In this document: in pieces, positions 45,151-52,907 of the stretch | Layout of the letters: each line of letters opens with the position of its first letter | Position numbering within the stretch: position 1 is the first letter of the stretch | Source: Arthrobacter sp. | GTDB taxonomy: Bacteria > Actinomycetota > Actinomycetes > Actinomycetales > Micrococcaceae | Assembly: GCF_031179985.1 (NCBI RefSeq) | Contig: NZ_JAPSHJ010000007.1 | Coordinates: 70,582-134,581 of the forward strand | Length of the DNA stretch: 64,000 nucleotides | Direction of reading: 5' to 3' | Translations under genes and position numbers: made by a program | Notes under the pieces: generated by a model | The model's database searches: none | Seen by the model: only the letters and a program-made list of their open reading frames with translations | Told to the model about the DNA's origin: nothing

Positions 45151-45831
45151 TCAGGCTTTGAAGTGCCAGGCGTCGAGCGCAACACGGCCAAGCGGCGATT
45201 GCAGCGTCACGGTGATTGGCGGGTTCTGCGCATCGTCGATCGGGCTCGCCTGAACGGCCGGAAGTTTCAGCACCTCCACCACCTGCGTCGGAACGCCGCG
45301 GAGCATCAGATCCTGCAGCGCCACCTCCGTGGGTGCCATGTGGGCGCACGGATGTTGCCCTTCCCATTCGATCAAGCTGGGCAGCGCGCCTGCGCATTCA
45401 GTTCGACCGTCGTCGCGAACTGTGATCCGCCACTTCAAGAGTCCGTGAGGCGTGTCGCGCTGCATAGGCAGCAACTCACCAGGATTGAGGGCGGACTCGG
45501 TAAGGTTCCGGCGGAGCATCTCGATCTCGCGGGTGCGCGCCACTGCGTGCACCAGTCGAGGCGATTCGCGGACGGCCTCGCGCACCTCGGGGTGGTCGAG
45601 TCCGAACCAGCGCGGCCTCCCCGGCGGCCGCGCGTCAGGATCGATCGCGATGACCTCGAGGTAGCAGTCAGGGAAGCTCTCGCTGCTGATGGCCATCACT
45701 CGGTTGTGAGTCCCCATCAAGACGTGCTTGCCTCCACCGGAGGGTTGAACCCCGAACGTGGCCGCGCACCAGGCCTCGCCCTGTTCCAGCGAATCGGCGG
45801 CGATGACCAGGTGATCGATAATTGCGTTCAC
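45151..45831 (-). CDS. Glyoxalase-like (VOC superfamily) protein
   Basis: A 226-residue single protein with a glyoxalase_3-type domain. MNAIIDHLVIAADSLEQGEAW (in part) with His8 is the usual first metal ligand, followed by GGGKHVLMGTHNRVMAIS and YLEVIAIDPD (Glu). The second half is a related lobe without clear ligands. No enzyme activity is assigned to this group. Single gene. Confidence 0.8.
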   Translation of the reverse strand: MNAIIDHLVIAADSLEQGEAWCAATFGVQPSGGGKHVLMGTHNRVMAISSESFPDCYLEVIAIDPDARPPGRPRWFGLDHPEVREAVRESPRLVHAVARTREIEMLRRNLTESALNPGELLPMQRDTPHGLLKWRITVRDDGRTECAGALPSLIEWEGQHPCAHMAPTEVALQDLMLRGVPTQVVEVLKLPAVQASPIDDAQNPPITVTLQSPLGRVALDAWHFKA

Positions 45832-45883
45832 AACTCAACCGTACCGTCCGGGGCATTCGACGGATCGGGTCAATGTCCCTGCC

Positions 45884-46411
45884 CTAGTAGCCGCTTGCCT
45901 CCGCCGACTTGATCATGTCTCCTGCCGGGCTGACCAGATACCAGACGTCCATGACTCCCTGGCCCAAAATGTCGCCGGGTTCCTTGTCCTGCGCGAAGTA
46001 GTAGATCGGGAGGCCGTTGATGGTGATCTGCTTGGCGCCATCCGCCGTATTAATCGAGCCGATCTCCCCGGTGACGCCTTCCACCTTGGGTGCATCAGAG
46101 GTGGTGGTAACAGCAGGCCATGCCGCAACACATGCGTCCTTGCAGGCACTGGTGCCGGAATCCTTGACGTCCTTCGTGAAGAAATAGACACTCTTTCCTT
46201 CGCCGTCCACCACGATCTGCCCGGCAGTTGAGGAAGCGGTCTTAAGTTCGACGTCGGCTGCCGCAGTGGTGGTGGCTCCGGGCGCCGGAGCTGAGGAAAC
46301 CGTGGCAGGCGCTCCGGTAGTAGGAGCCGTAGTTCCCGGGCTCCCGCCACAGCCGGCAAGCGCTGCCGCCAGTGCCAGAGCGGAGAATCCGATGCCCCAT
46401 TGCTTGTTCAT
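45884..46411 (-). CDS. COG4315-type lipoprotein with predicted redox or stress role
   Basis: A 175-residue lipoprotein with lipobox LAGC at Cys21 and a Thr/Pro/Ala-rich linker. Two repeats of the secreted-lipoprotein domain follow: VYFFTKDVKDSGTSACKDACVAAWPAV, in part, with a Cys pair, and IYYFAQDKEPGDILGQGV. CAAGGAG precedes the ATG at 46411. It faces the SigL-like operon across symmetric ECF promoters, so it is probably controlled by that sigma factor. Confidence 0.88.
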   Translation of the reverse strand: MNKQWGIGFSALALAAALAGCGGSPGTTAPTTGAPATVSSAPAPGATTTAAADVELKTASSTAGQIVVDGEGKSVYFFTKDVKDSGTSACKDACVAAWPAVTTTSDAPKVEGVTGEIGSINTADGAKQITINGLPIYYFAQDKEPGDILGQGVMDVWYLVSPAGDMIKSAEASGY

Positions 46412-46506
46412 ATCTACTCCTTGAGGTGAGTACAGGGTTTTGCGTGCGGGGATAATTTTGGTTGGGATACCACGAACGATGGCACTCAGCCGGGGATAAC
46501 AGGTAT

Positions 46507-46562
46507 GACGCCAGGGGGCGGAGAATGGTTCAAGTGAACCAATCACGGCGCTGAAGCGTCGT
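46507..46562. promoter_or_regulatory. Divergent, mirror-image ECF (SigL-type) promoters
   Basis: A palindrome GGTTCA-AG-TGAACC (46527-46540) supplies a -35 on each strand. Plus strand: GAACC (46536-46540), 16 bases, CGTC (46557-46560). Minus strand: GAACC (46527-46531), 16 bases, CGTC (46507-46510, written on minus). Spacing is equal on both sides. The TGAACC/CGT pattern is that of the mycobacterial SigL promoter. Confidence 0.82.
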
Positions 46563-46591
46563 ATGGGGCGGGATAGAAAAGAGGAAGGCAC

Positions 46592-47092
46592 GTGCCGCTT
46601 GACGAAGAGGTAGTGGCTGCCATCTATCGGGAACACGGGCAAGCGCTGCGCCGTTTTGTCCTGAACGCATCTCCTGATCCGCACAGTGTGGACGACATCG
46701 TGCAGGAGACGGTGCTCAGGGTGTGGCAGCATGCTCCGCAGATCACAGGCAGCCTTCGCAGCTACCTCTTCCGTACGGCCAGGAACATCATGATTGACAA
46801 CTACCGCAAGGCTCAAAGGCGCCCGGTCGAAGCGACGGAACGCGACGTGGCTGATCCCGCCGAGGCGGCCGGACGCGTCGACGAACTGCTGAACAGGGTT
46901 CTTATGGAGGAAGCCCTGCTGCGGTTGAGTGCAGAGCACCGGGATGTGCTCGTGGCTCTGCATTACCGGCGTTTCACGGTCAGCGAAGCCGCTGTTCAGC
47001 TCAACGTTCCGCTCGGCACGGTCAAATCCCGCGCCTACTACGCGGTCAAGGCACTGAGAACCATCCTGGATGAAATGGGGGTGGAGAGGTGA
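46592..47092 (+). CDS. sigL: ECF RNA polymerase sigma factor, SigL-like
   Basis: A 166-residue ECF sigma factor. Region 2 has SPDPHSVDDIVQETVLRVW and LFRTARNIMIDNYRKA; region 4 has LSAEHRDVLVALHYRRF and VPLGTVKSRAYYAVKALR. The last block is very close to the SigL/SigK type. GAGGAAGGCAC precedes the GTG at 46592. The stop overlaps the anti-sigma start by four bases. Its own promoter matches the family consensus, so positive autoregulation is likely. Confidence 0.88.
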   Translation: MPLDEEVVAAIYREHGQALRRFVLNASPDPHSVDDIVQETVLRVWQHAPQITGSLRSYLFRTARNIMIDNYRKAQRRPVEATERDVADPAEAAGRVDELLNRVLMEEALLRLSAEHRDVLVALHYRRFTVSEAAVQLNVPLGTVKSRAYYAVKALRTILDEMGVER

Positions 47093-47766
47093 GCGGGGAT
47101 CAGCTCCATCACTTGTTGGGCGCCTACCTCCTGGGCGGCCTTGATGCGGCGGATACTGGCCGTTTTCAGGAACATCTGAAGGTTTGTGCGGAGTGCCGCA
47201 ACGAGCTCGAGGATCTCAAGAGCCTCCCCTCGCTACTGGAGGCACTTCCGGTCCCGGATGCTGTTGCCCTGACCTGGCACCGCTCCCCGGAGAGTGAAAT
47301 CCAGGATTCCCGTGCCGTTCCGCCAACCTTGCTGGATGGACTTGCGGTACGTCGACGGAAATCACGACGGCGCTGGTCGGCTGTTGTGGGCGCAGTTGCT
47401 GTCGCTTGCCTGGCTGTCGGCTTCGTCGCCGCCCCGCTGCTGAACCAGCCCCCCAAGCCCGATGCCAGTTTTTCGGTGGAGGCAAGCAGTGGGCTCCAGG
47501 TGACCGTTGGGCTGGTCAAGAAAAACTGGGGGACCGAGCTCGCCCTGGAAGGCCACAGCATGCCCTTGAACGGAACGTTGTCCTTATGGGTGAAGGACCG
47601 TGCGGGCGCCGAGGACCGGGCTTGCGCGTGGACAGCGACGCCCAGCGGCCGAATCCGTGTCACGGGCGCCACACCGGTGCAGCTGACCAGTATTTCCGAA
47701 GTGGAATTGCGCAATGATCGCCAGCAGGCTGTAGCCGTTATTTCAGTACCTGACGGTTCACCTTGA
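47089..47766 (+). CDS. Zinc anti-sigma factor (RslA/RskA-like)
   Basis: A 225-residue membrane protein with the ZAS motif H-x3-C-x2-C at His29, Cys33 and Cys36 (QEHLKVCAECRNEL), an Arg-rich cytoplasmic segment, one helix WSAVVGAVAVACLAVGFVAAPLL (residues ~95-117), and a C-terminal extracytoplasmic RskA-type domain (LALEGHSMPLNGTLSLWV). It should bind the SigL-like factor at the inner face and release it on signal. GTGA overlap couples the two genes. Confidence 0.9.
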   Translation: MSGDQLHHLLGAYLLGGLDAADTGRFQEHLKVCAECRNELEDLKSLPSLLEALPVPDAVALTWHRSPESEIQDSRAVPPTLLDGLAVRRRKSRRRWSAVVGAVAVACLAVGFVAAPLLNQPPKPDASFSVEASSGLQVTVGLVKKNWGTELALEGHSMPLNGTLSLWVKDRAGAEDRACAWTATPSGRIRVTGATPVQLTSISEVELRNDRQQAVAVISVPDGSP

Positions 47767-47956
47767 ATGGTGTTTCTGAAGCCAGCAAAGTCGTGCAGCG
47801 ACCCGAACATATTCGAGAAGGGTGAGCTCAGGAACGCGTGTGGATGGCATCGGGATATTCAGCCTCTGCCACACCAGCAAACCAACGAGGAATTCTGCAG
47901 GAGTTTCTGGAAACTGGGAGATCACACGTGGCAGATCGCGATTATGAAGACGGGGC

Positions 47957-47990
47957 CGGGCATCCCATATACAGACATATGGGATGCCCG
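47957..47990. terminator. Hairpin between the anti-sigma and terC genes
   Basis: CGGGCATCCCATAT (47957-47970), loop ACAGAC, and its perfect reverse complement (47977-47990). No T-run follows. It stands between convergent genes, so it probably ends both transcripts. Confidence 0.65.
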
Positions 47991-48054
47991 ACCATCAGGC
48001 CCGATTTAGGTGTGAGGTTGAGACCCTGCCCCCGGCCCAGCTGCCGGTGGGGAG

Positions 48055-49128
48055 CTACTTGGACACAGTAGTCGGCATCGTCTTCTTGTCGACCTCGGAT
48101 TCCTCGTTCCGCGGGTCGGCTGTGATCACGGGTTCGCCGTGGATCAGTCCGCGGTCGTCCTTGTTCCTGTCGCCGCGGGTCTTCAGCAAACTCGCGATGG
48201 TCGCTACGACGATGGTGCCGGCGATGAAGAGCAGCGAGAGCCAGATGGGAATCTCCGGCACCCAGAGGAGCGGTTCCCCGCCGTTGATGAAGGGGAGCTC
48301 GTTGACGTGCAGGGCGTGGAAGACGAGCTTCACGCCGATGAAGGCGAGGATGACGGCCAGCCCTTGGGCGAGGTAGACCAAGCGCTCGAGCAGTCCACCG
48401 ATGAGGAAGAACAACTGACGCAGACCCATCAGCGCGAATGCGTTGGCGGTGAAGACGATGTACGCCTCGTTTGTCAGGCCGTAGATTGCAGGGATTGAGT
48501 CGACGGCGAAGATGAGGTCTACGAAACCGATCGCAATGATTGTAAGCAGCATCGGCGTGACGAAACGCTTCCCGCCCTGCATCACGGTGAGCTTGTCCTG
48601 GTGATACTCATTCGTGACAGGCAGGGCCCGGCGCACAAGGGTCATGAACTTGCCGTCAGCCGGGTTGGACGCATGACTGCTGAAGGCTTGCCGGTAGGCC
48701 AGAACGAGGAGCAGGGCACCGAAGATGTAGAAGACCCAGGAGAAGTTTTCGATCAGGGTCGCTCCGATAGCGATAAATCCGCCGCGCAGGATCAGGGCGA
48801 TGATGATCCCGATCATCAGCACCTTTTGCTGGTACTTCTTCGGTACTGCGAATCCGGCCATCACGATGAGGAAAACGAACAGGTTGTCGATCGACAGCGC
48901 CTTCTCGGTGAGGTAGCCGGCGAAGTACTCGCCGCCGAACGTCCATCCCGAGACCGTGCCGATTCCCACCCCGAACAGTAGTGCGAGTCCGATGTAGAAC
49001 GCCGACCAGCGCGCCGATTCTGCAAGGGACGGTTCGTGGGGTTTGCGCACGTGGGCGAAGAATTCGTAGACGAAGAACAGGATCGTCACGGCGATCGTGA
49101 TGAGCCAGATCAGGGGCGTGACCTGCAT
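48055..49128 (-). CDS. TerC-family membrane protein (Mn2+/metal handling)
   Basis: A 357-residue TerC protein with about seven to nine helices. The family signature is SIDNLFVFLIVMAGFAVP with its Asp, and AVDSIPAIYGLTNEAYIV carries a second conserved Asp. TerC/Alx proteins are linked to manganese export or metalation of exported proteins. I chose the ATG at 49128 (MQVTPLIW) behind GGAG. A TTG at 49170 would start inside the riboswitch stem. A hydrophilic C-terminus follows. Confidence 0.88.
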   Translation of the reverse strand: MQVTPLIWLITIAVTILFFVYEFFAHVRKPHEPSLAESARWSAFYIGLALLFGVGIGTVSGWTFGGEYFAGYLTEKALSIDNLFVFLIVMAGFAVPKKYQQKVLMIGIIIALILRGGFIAIGATLIENFSWVFYIFGALLLVLAYRQAFSSHASNPADGKFMTLVRRALPVTNEYHQDKLTVMQGGKRFVTPMLLTIIAIGFVDLIFAVDSIPAIYGLTNEAYIVFTANAFALMGLRQLFFLIGGLLERLVYLAQGLAVILAFIGVKLVFHALHVNELPFINGGEPLLWVPEIPIWLSLLFIAGTIVVATIASLLKTRGDRNKDDRGLIHGEPVITADPRNEESEVDKKTMPTTVSK

Positions 49129-49167
49129 GAGGATGCTCCATAAGGGGTAGGCGTTGGACAGAGACGC

Positions 49168-49265
49168 CAAGGTCTCCTCCGCCCGGATGACACCGGAACC
49201 GTCGGCCCGAGATGCGTAAGTGCATCCGTATTGACGGGCCGATCACAGACGGGAGTACTCCCCTT
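49168..49265 (-). ncRNA. yybP-ykoY (Mn2+) riboswitch in the terC leader
   Basis: On the minus strand the aptamer runs from CAAGGGGAGTA (5', at 49265 and below) to GGAGACCTTG (3', at 49168). AAGG and CCTT pair as P1, and GGGGAGTA plus GAGACC are the conserved internal parts of the yybP-ykoY family. It lies ~40 bases before the terC ATG. Manganese is the established ligand of the family, and TerC is a common downstream gene. A middle hairpin (GATGC-ACTTAC-GCATC) is visible. Confidence 0.78.
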
Positions 49266-49395
49266 GATGGGAAAATCGTAGCCGATCCAAAGCCGTCGTC
49301 CTAATCCACAGATGGTGCTGTGTCTTCCTGGCCGCAATGAACATAGGTGCTTACGAGGGTTTCCCAAGCAATGAACAACTATCGACTAAGCCGAG

Positions 49396-49884
49396 CTAAA
49401 CCATTTCAGGGTGCGTGCGGCGGAACTCGGCCACGAGGGCCGGGTCTTCGCAGGCGCGTGCAAACGCGTCGATTCGCTGGTCGATTTCCCGTGCAAGGAG
49501 CCAGCTGCCCAACTTCTCCGCCACCGGTTTCAGCCAGCGCGGGCGGCAGGAAAAGGTGTACTTCCAGACGGCGCGCGTGCCGCCGTCGTCCGCGCTGAAG
49601 CGCCAGCCTCCGCCGAAGTTTTCAAAGAACCACGGTCCTGACACCATGGTCATGCCCACGTTCCGGGGCGGGACGAAGGAGACGTATTCGCTCACCATCA
49701 CCAGACCCATACGGGAAACCGTCCGTGTCCGCACGCCCTTGCCAGCAGCTTTGGCCCCATCAAGCCAGCCCTGGGCAGAAATGAACGGGTCCCACTTCAA
49801 CCGGAATTCCCCCGTGGTCTGGGAGAAGGCAAAGGCCGTGTCCGGATCGAGGCTGATGAACCGTTCTGCGCGTACTTGTGGCAT
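49396..49884 (-). CDS. SRPBCC/polyketide cyclase-like protein
   Basis: A 162-residue protein with the SRPBCC helix-grip fold: MPQVRAERFISLDPDTAFAF at the start, EFRLKWDPFISAQGW, and FGGGWRFSADDGGTRAVWKYTF toward the end (in part). The C-terminal helix reads SWLLAREIDQRIDAFARAC. It may bind a hydrophobic ligand. No operon partner is clear. Confidence 0.83.
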   Translation of the reverse strand: MPQVRAERFISLDPDTAFAFSQTTGEFRLKWDPFISAQGWLDGAKAAGKGVRTRTVSRMGLVMVSEYVSFVPPRNVGMTMVSGPWFFENFGGGWRFSADDGGTRAVWKYTFSCRPRWLKPVAEKLGSWLLAREIDQRIDAFARACEDPALVAEFRRTHPEMV

Positions 49885-49949
49885 CCCGCCAGTGTAGTGG
49901 TGACGAGTGCCGGACCCCGGGAGGAGATCCCGTATGAGCAGATCGCCCG

Positions 49950-50687
49950 TCAGGAGTCCACGGCAGCGCGATGGGGGATGACAACATCATCGGCGGAGCG
50001 GCCCGCCGTGGGGAAGAGGATCAGGAGAAGGCCTATCCCGACTGCTGCTCCCACCAGTTGCGCCAGGACGAAGCCCGGAACCGAGCCCGGCAGGATCCCG
50101 GCGAACGTGTCACTGAACATGCGGCCCACGGTCACTGCCGGATTCGCGAACGACGTTGAAGAGGTGAACCAGTAGGCGGCCCCGATGTAGGCGCCCACGG
50201 CCGGGGCGGCGAGTACGCCGCGGGAGGTTCTGACCAAGGCGAAAATCAGAAGGATCAGCCCGGCGGTAGCAACCACTTCACCAAGGAGGTGTCCCACGGT
50301 GAGCCGATCCTTCGTGGAAATAGTGGTCCCGACGTCGAACATGGCGTTCGCCAGGACGCTTCCACTGATTGCGCCCGCAGCCTGGGCCGCCACGTAAATA
50401 CCCACCTCGGGCAGGCTTAGGCCCGAGCCGCTTCGCCGTCCAAGAATCCAGTCGGCGAGAGAGACCACAGGGTTGAAATGGGCGCCACTGACGGGACCGA
50501 ATATCAAGATGAGCACAGTCAGGCCGAAAACTGTGGCGGTGCTGTTCTCGAGCAGTTGGAGACCGATATTGCCCGGCGAGAGCTGTTCGGCGGCGATCCC
50601 GGAGCCCACCACAACTGTCACAAGAAGGCAGGTGCCGAGGAATTCCGCGATGGCACGGCGCCATAGAGGAGGCTGGGGAGAATTCAT
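49950..50687 (-). CDS. MIP/aquaporin-family channel of an arsenic locus (AqpS-like)
   Basis: A 245-residue six-helix channel. The two half-helix motifs are NPV in AHFNPVVSLAD and NPA in FANPAVTVG, the aquaglyceroporin pair with an NPV variant in the first. It diverges from an ArsR-ArsC fusion with only 45 bases between the starts. In Sinorhizobium an aquaglyceroporin AqpS in this place exports arsenite after ArsC reduction, and this is the likely role here. Arsenite transport is inferred from context. It could instead pass water or glycerol. Confidence 0.8.
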   Translation of the reverse strand: MNSPQPPLWRRAIAEFLGTCLLVTVVVGSGIAAEQLSPGNIGLQLLENSTATVFGLTVLILIFGPVSGAHFNPVVSLADWILGRRSGSGLSLPEVGIYVAAQAAGAISGSVLANAMFDVGTTISTKDRLTVGHLLGEVVATAGLILLIFALVRTSRGVLAAPAVGAYIGAAYWFTSSTSFANPAVTVGRMFSDTFAGILPGSVPGFVLAQLVGAAVGIGLLLILFPTAGRSADDVVIPHRAAVDS

Positions 50688-50732
50688 GGGACCAGCTTGA
50701 CCGAAAGAATTATCTCAGTCAAACTTGAGGCA

Positions 50733-51407
50733 ATGAGTATTGACGTAATGGATAAGTTTCGCGGGCGGGTGGCCAAGCACGCCGCACTTGCTGATGCTGC
50801 GCGCCTGCGCATCGTGGACCTGCTGACCCTTGGGGATCTTTCTCCCACAGAACTGCAGGCCGAGTTGGGGATGCCATCAAACCTGCTGTCCCACCATCTG
50901 CGGACTCTTGAGGAAGCGACTCTCGTGACCCGGCGCCGCTCTGAGGCGGACAGGCGACGCAGCTACATCCGGCTCATTCCCGGCGCTCTCGAAGGCCTGG
51001 TTCCGGGAATCGAGCACGGAGCCCAGCGGGTGGTCTTCGTCTGCACGCGAAACAGCGCCCGGTCCCAACTGGCCACAGCGCTCTGGCAGCAGCTCAGCGA
51101 AATCCCATCAACCTCTGCCGGAACCCATCCCGCCGATCACATTGCCCGCGGTGCCATTGAGGTTGCCCGGCGCCACGGTCTCAGCCTTCCGGATACGGCA
51201 CCGCGTCGCCTTGACCCGCTGGCGGGCGAGGGTGACTTTGTCGTCACTGTCTGCGACAACGCCCATGAAGAGCTGAGCGGACTTGGGGGCGTCCACTGGT
51301 CGGTCCCCGATCCTGTGCGTCAAGGCACCCCTGAAGCATTTGAGCATGCCTTCCAGGAGATCGCCCACCGGATAGGCGATCTCGCTCCGCGCGTTCGTGC
51401 GGCCTGA
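50733..51407 (+). CDS. ArsR HTH fused to a low-MW phosphatase/ArsC domain
   Basis: A 224-residue fusion. Residues ~10-85 are an ArsR winged helix (LRIVDLLTLGDLSPTELQAEL, SHHLRTLEEATLV) without the usual As(III)-binding cysteine pair near the recognition helix. Residues ~98-224 are an LMW-PTP/ArsC fold with C-x5-R at Cys104-Arg110 (VCTRNSARSQ) and VPDPVRQGTPEAF. It may sense arsenic through the catalytic domain. The ATG at 50733 (MSIDVMD) is chosen; the frame is open upstream to 50697. It starts an ars operon with ArsC and TrxB. Confidence 0.85.
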   Translation: MSIDVMDKFRGRVAKHAALADAARLRIVDLLTLGDLSPTELQAELGMPSNLLSHHLRTLEEATLVTRRRSEADRRRSYIRLIPGALEGLVPGIEHGAQRVVFVCTRNSARSQLATALWQQLSEIPSTSAGTHPADHIARGAIEVARRHGLSLPDTAPRRLDPLAGEGDFVVTVCDNAHEELSGLGGVHWSVPDPVRQGTPEAFEHAFQEIAHRIGDLAPRVRAA

Positions 51408-51444
51408 CTTCCGCCCGGAATTCACCTCAACCAGGAGAAACACG

Positions 51445-51867
51445 ATGACCACCGAAACAACCAAGAAGCCATCCGTCCTGTTCGTCTGCGTCCACAACGC
51501 CGGCCGCTCGCAGATGGCCGCTGCCTTCCTCACCACCATGGGCAAGGGCGAGATCGAAGTCCGCTCCGCAGGTTCCCAGCCCGCCGATAAGATCAATCCT
51601 GCCGCCGTTGAGGCCATGGCCGAGCTCGGCATCGACATGTCAAAGGAGAGCCCCAAGGTCCTCACCACCGAGGCCGTCAGGGAATCCGACGTCGTGATCA
51701 CCATGGGCTGCGGCGACGAATGCCCGTACTTCCCCGGGAAGCGTTACGAGGACTGGGTCCTGGAGGACCCTGCCGGCAAGGGCGTCGAATCCGTCCGGCC
51801 AATCCGCGACGAGATCAAAGGCCGCATTGAGAACCTGATCGAGTCCCTCGTTCCTTCCGCGAAATGA
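51445..51867 (+). CDS. arsC: Arsenate reductase ArsC (LMW-PTP type)
   Basis: A 140-residue reductase with C-x5-R at Cys15-Arg21 ([11 protein letters not shown]), [17 protein letters not shown] in the middle and a [20 protein letters not shown] tail. The GCGDxCP block is typical of actinobacterial ArsC, some of which use mycothiol/mycoredoxin. It reduces arsenate to arsenite. AGGAGAAACAC precedes the ATG at 51445, 37 bases after the fusion gene. Confidence 0.93.
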   Translation: MTTETTKKPSVLFVCVHNAGRSQMAAAFLTTMGKGEIEVRSAGSQPADKINPAAVEAMAELGIDMSKESPKVLTTEAVRESDVVITMGCGDECPYFPGKRYEDWVLEDPAGKGVESVRPIRDEIKGRIENLIESLVPSAK

Positions 51868-51904
51868 CCGCAGTCAAGTAGCACGAACTCCAGAGGAGCA
51901 CGTC

Positions 51905-52882
51905 ATGAGCACCGAACAGCTGATCATCATCGGATCCGGCCCCGCCGGCTATACCGCCGCCATTTACGCGGCGCGGGCCGGGCTGAAGCCGCTCGTTCTG
52001 GCAGGATCCGTCACCGCAGGCGGCGCCCTGATGAACACCACCGACGTTGAAAACTTCCCGGGTTTTCCGGATGGGATCCAGGGGCCGGAGCTTATGGACG
52101 GCCTGCAGCAGCAAGCCGAACGGTTCGGGGCGCAGGTGGTGTTCGACGACGTCACCGAGGTTACGCTGACGGGCCACCTTAAGCGTGTGGTCACCGGCGC
52201 CGGGGAGACCCACGAGGCGCCGGCGGTCATCCTCGCCACCGGCTCCGCCTACAAGGAATTGGGCCTGCCGGAGGAGAAGAAGTTCAGCGGTCACGGCGTC
52301 TCCTGGTGCGCCACCTGCGACGGATTCTTCTTCCGCGACCAGGACATCATTGTCGTCGGCGGTGGTGACTCCGCAATGGAGGAAGCCACCTTCCTGACCC
52401 GCTTCGGAAAGTCTGTGACCGTCGTCGTCCGCAAGGGCGAACTGCGTGCGTCCCGGATCATGGCCCAGCGGGCAAAGGACAACCCGAAAATCAGTTTCGC
52501 CTGGAACTCGGCCGTCACGGCCATTCACGGCGACGGAAAAGTCAGCGGCGTGACCCTGAAGGACACCCGCACCGGGGAAACCCGGGAGCAGGCCGCCACC
52601 GGTATCTTCGTGGCGATCGGCCACCTGCCACGCACCGAGCTCGTGGCCGGGCAGGTGGAGCTGGATGCCGAGGGTTACATCAAGGTTGATTCCCCCACCA
52701 CCGTCACCAACCTCTCGGGGGTCTTTGCCTGCGGCGACGCCGTGGACCACCGTTACCGCCAGGCCATCACGGCTGCCGGAACAGGTTGTGCCGCAGCCCT
52801 CGACGCCGAACGCTACCTGGCCGCCCTGGACGACGCGGACAGCATCGCCACCGCGCTGGTGGAAGAGCCCACCCACGCCTGA
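51905..52882 (+). CDS. trxB: Thioredoxin reductase of the arsenic operon
   Basis: A 325-residue flavoprotein: FAD motif [18 protein letters not shown] (residues ~10-27), redox pair Cys135-Cys138 in [13 protein letters not shown] motif [11 protein letters not shown] and a C-terminal [17 protein letters not shown] block. Ending PTHA. It follows ArsC by 37 bases and would recycle the thioredoxin-like reductant. A general TrxB elsewhere is probable. Confidence 0.94.
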   Translation: MSTEQLIIIGSGPAGYTAAIYAARAGLKPLVLAGSVTAGGALMNTTDVENFPGFPDGIQGPELMDGLQQQAERFGAQVVFDDVTEVTLTGHLKRVVTGAGETHEAPAVILATGSAYKELGLPEEKKFSGHGVSWCATCDGFFFRDQDIIVVGGGDSAMEEATFLTRFGKSVTVVVRKGELRASRIMAQRAKDNPKISFAWNSAVTAIHGDGKVSGVTLKDTRTGETREQAATGIFVAIGHLPRTELVAGQVELDAEGYIKVDSPTTVTNLSGVFACGDAVDHRYRQAITAAGTGCAAALDAERYLAALDDADSIATALVEEPTHA

Positions 52883-52907
52883 ACCACTGGACAACGGGAG
52901 TAACCCG

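Noticed and set aside
47767..48009. Small plus-strand frame after the anti-sigma gene
   Set aside because: Contains the 47957-47990 hairpin, no ribosome site or homology; treated as a non-coding 3' region.
49128..49170. TTG at 49170 as the start of TerC
   Set aside because: It has a GGAGGA before it, but both lie in the 3' arm of the riboswitch; the ATG at 49128 has its own GGAG and fits family length.
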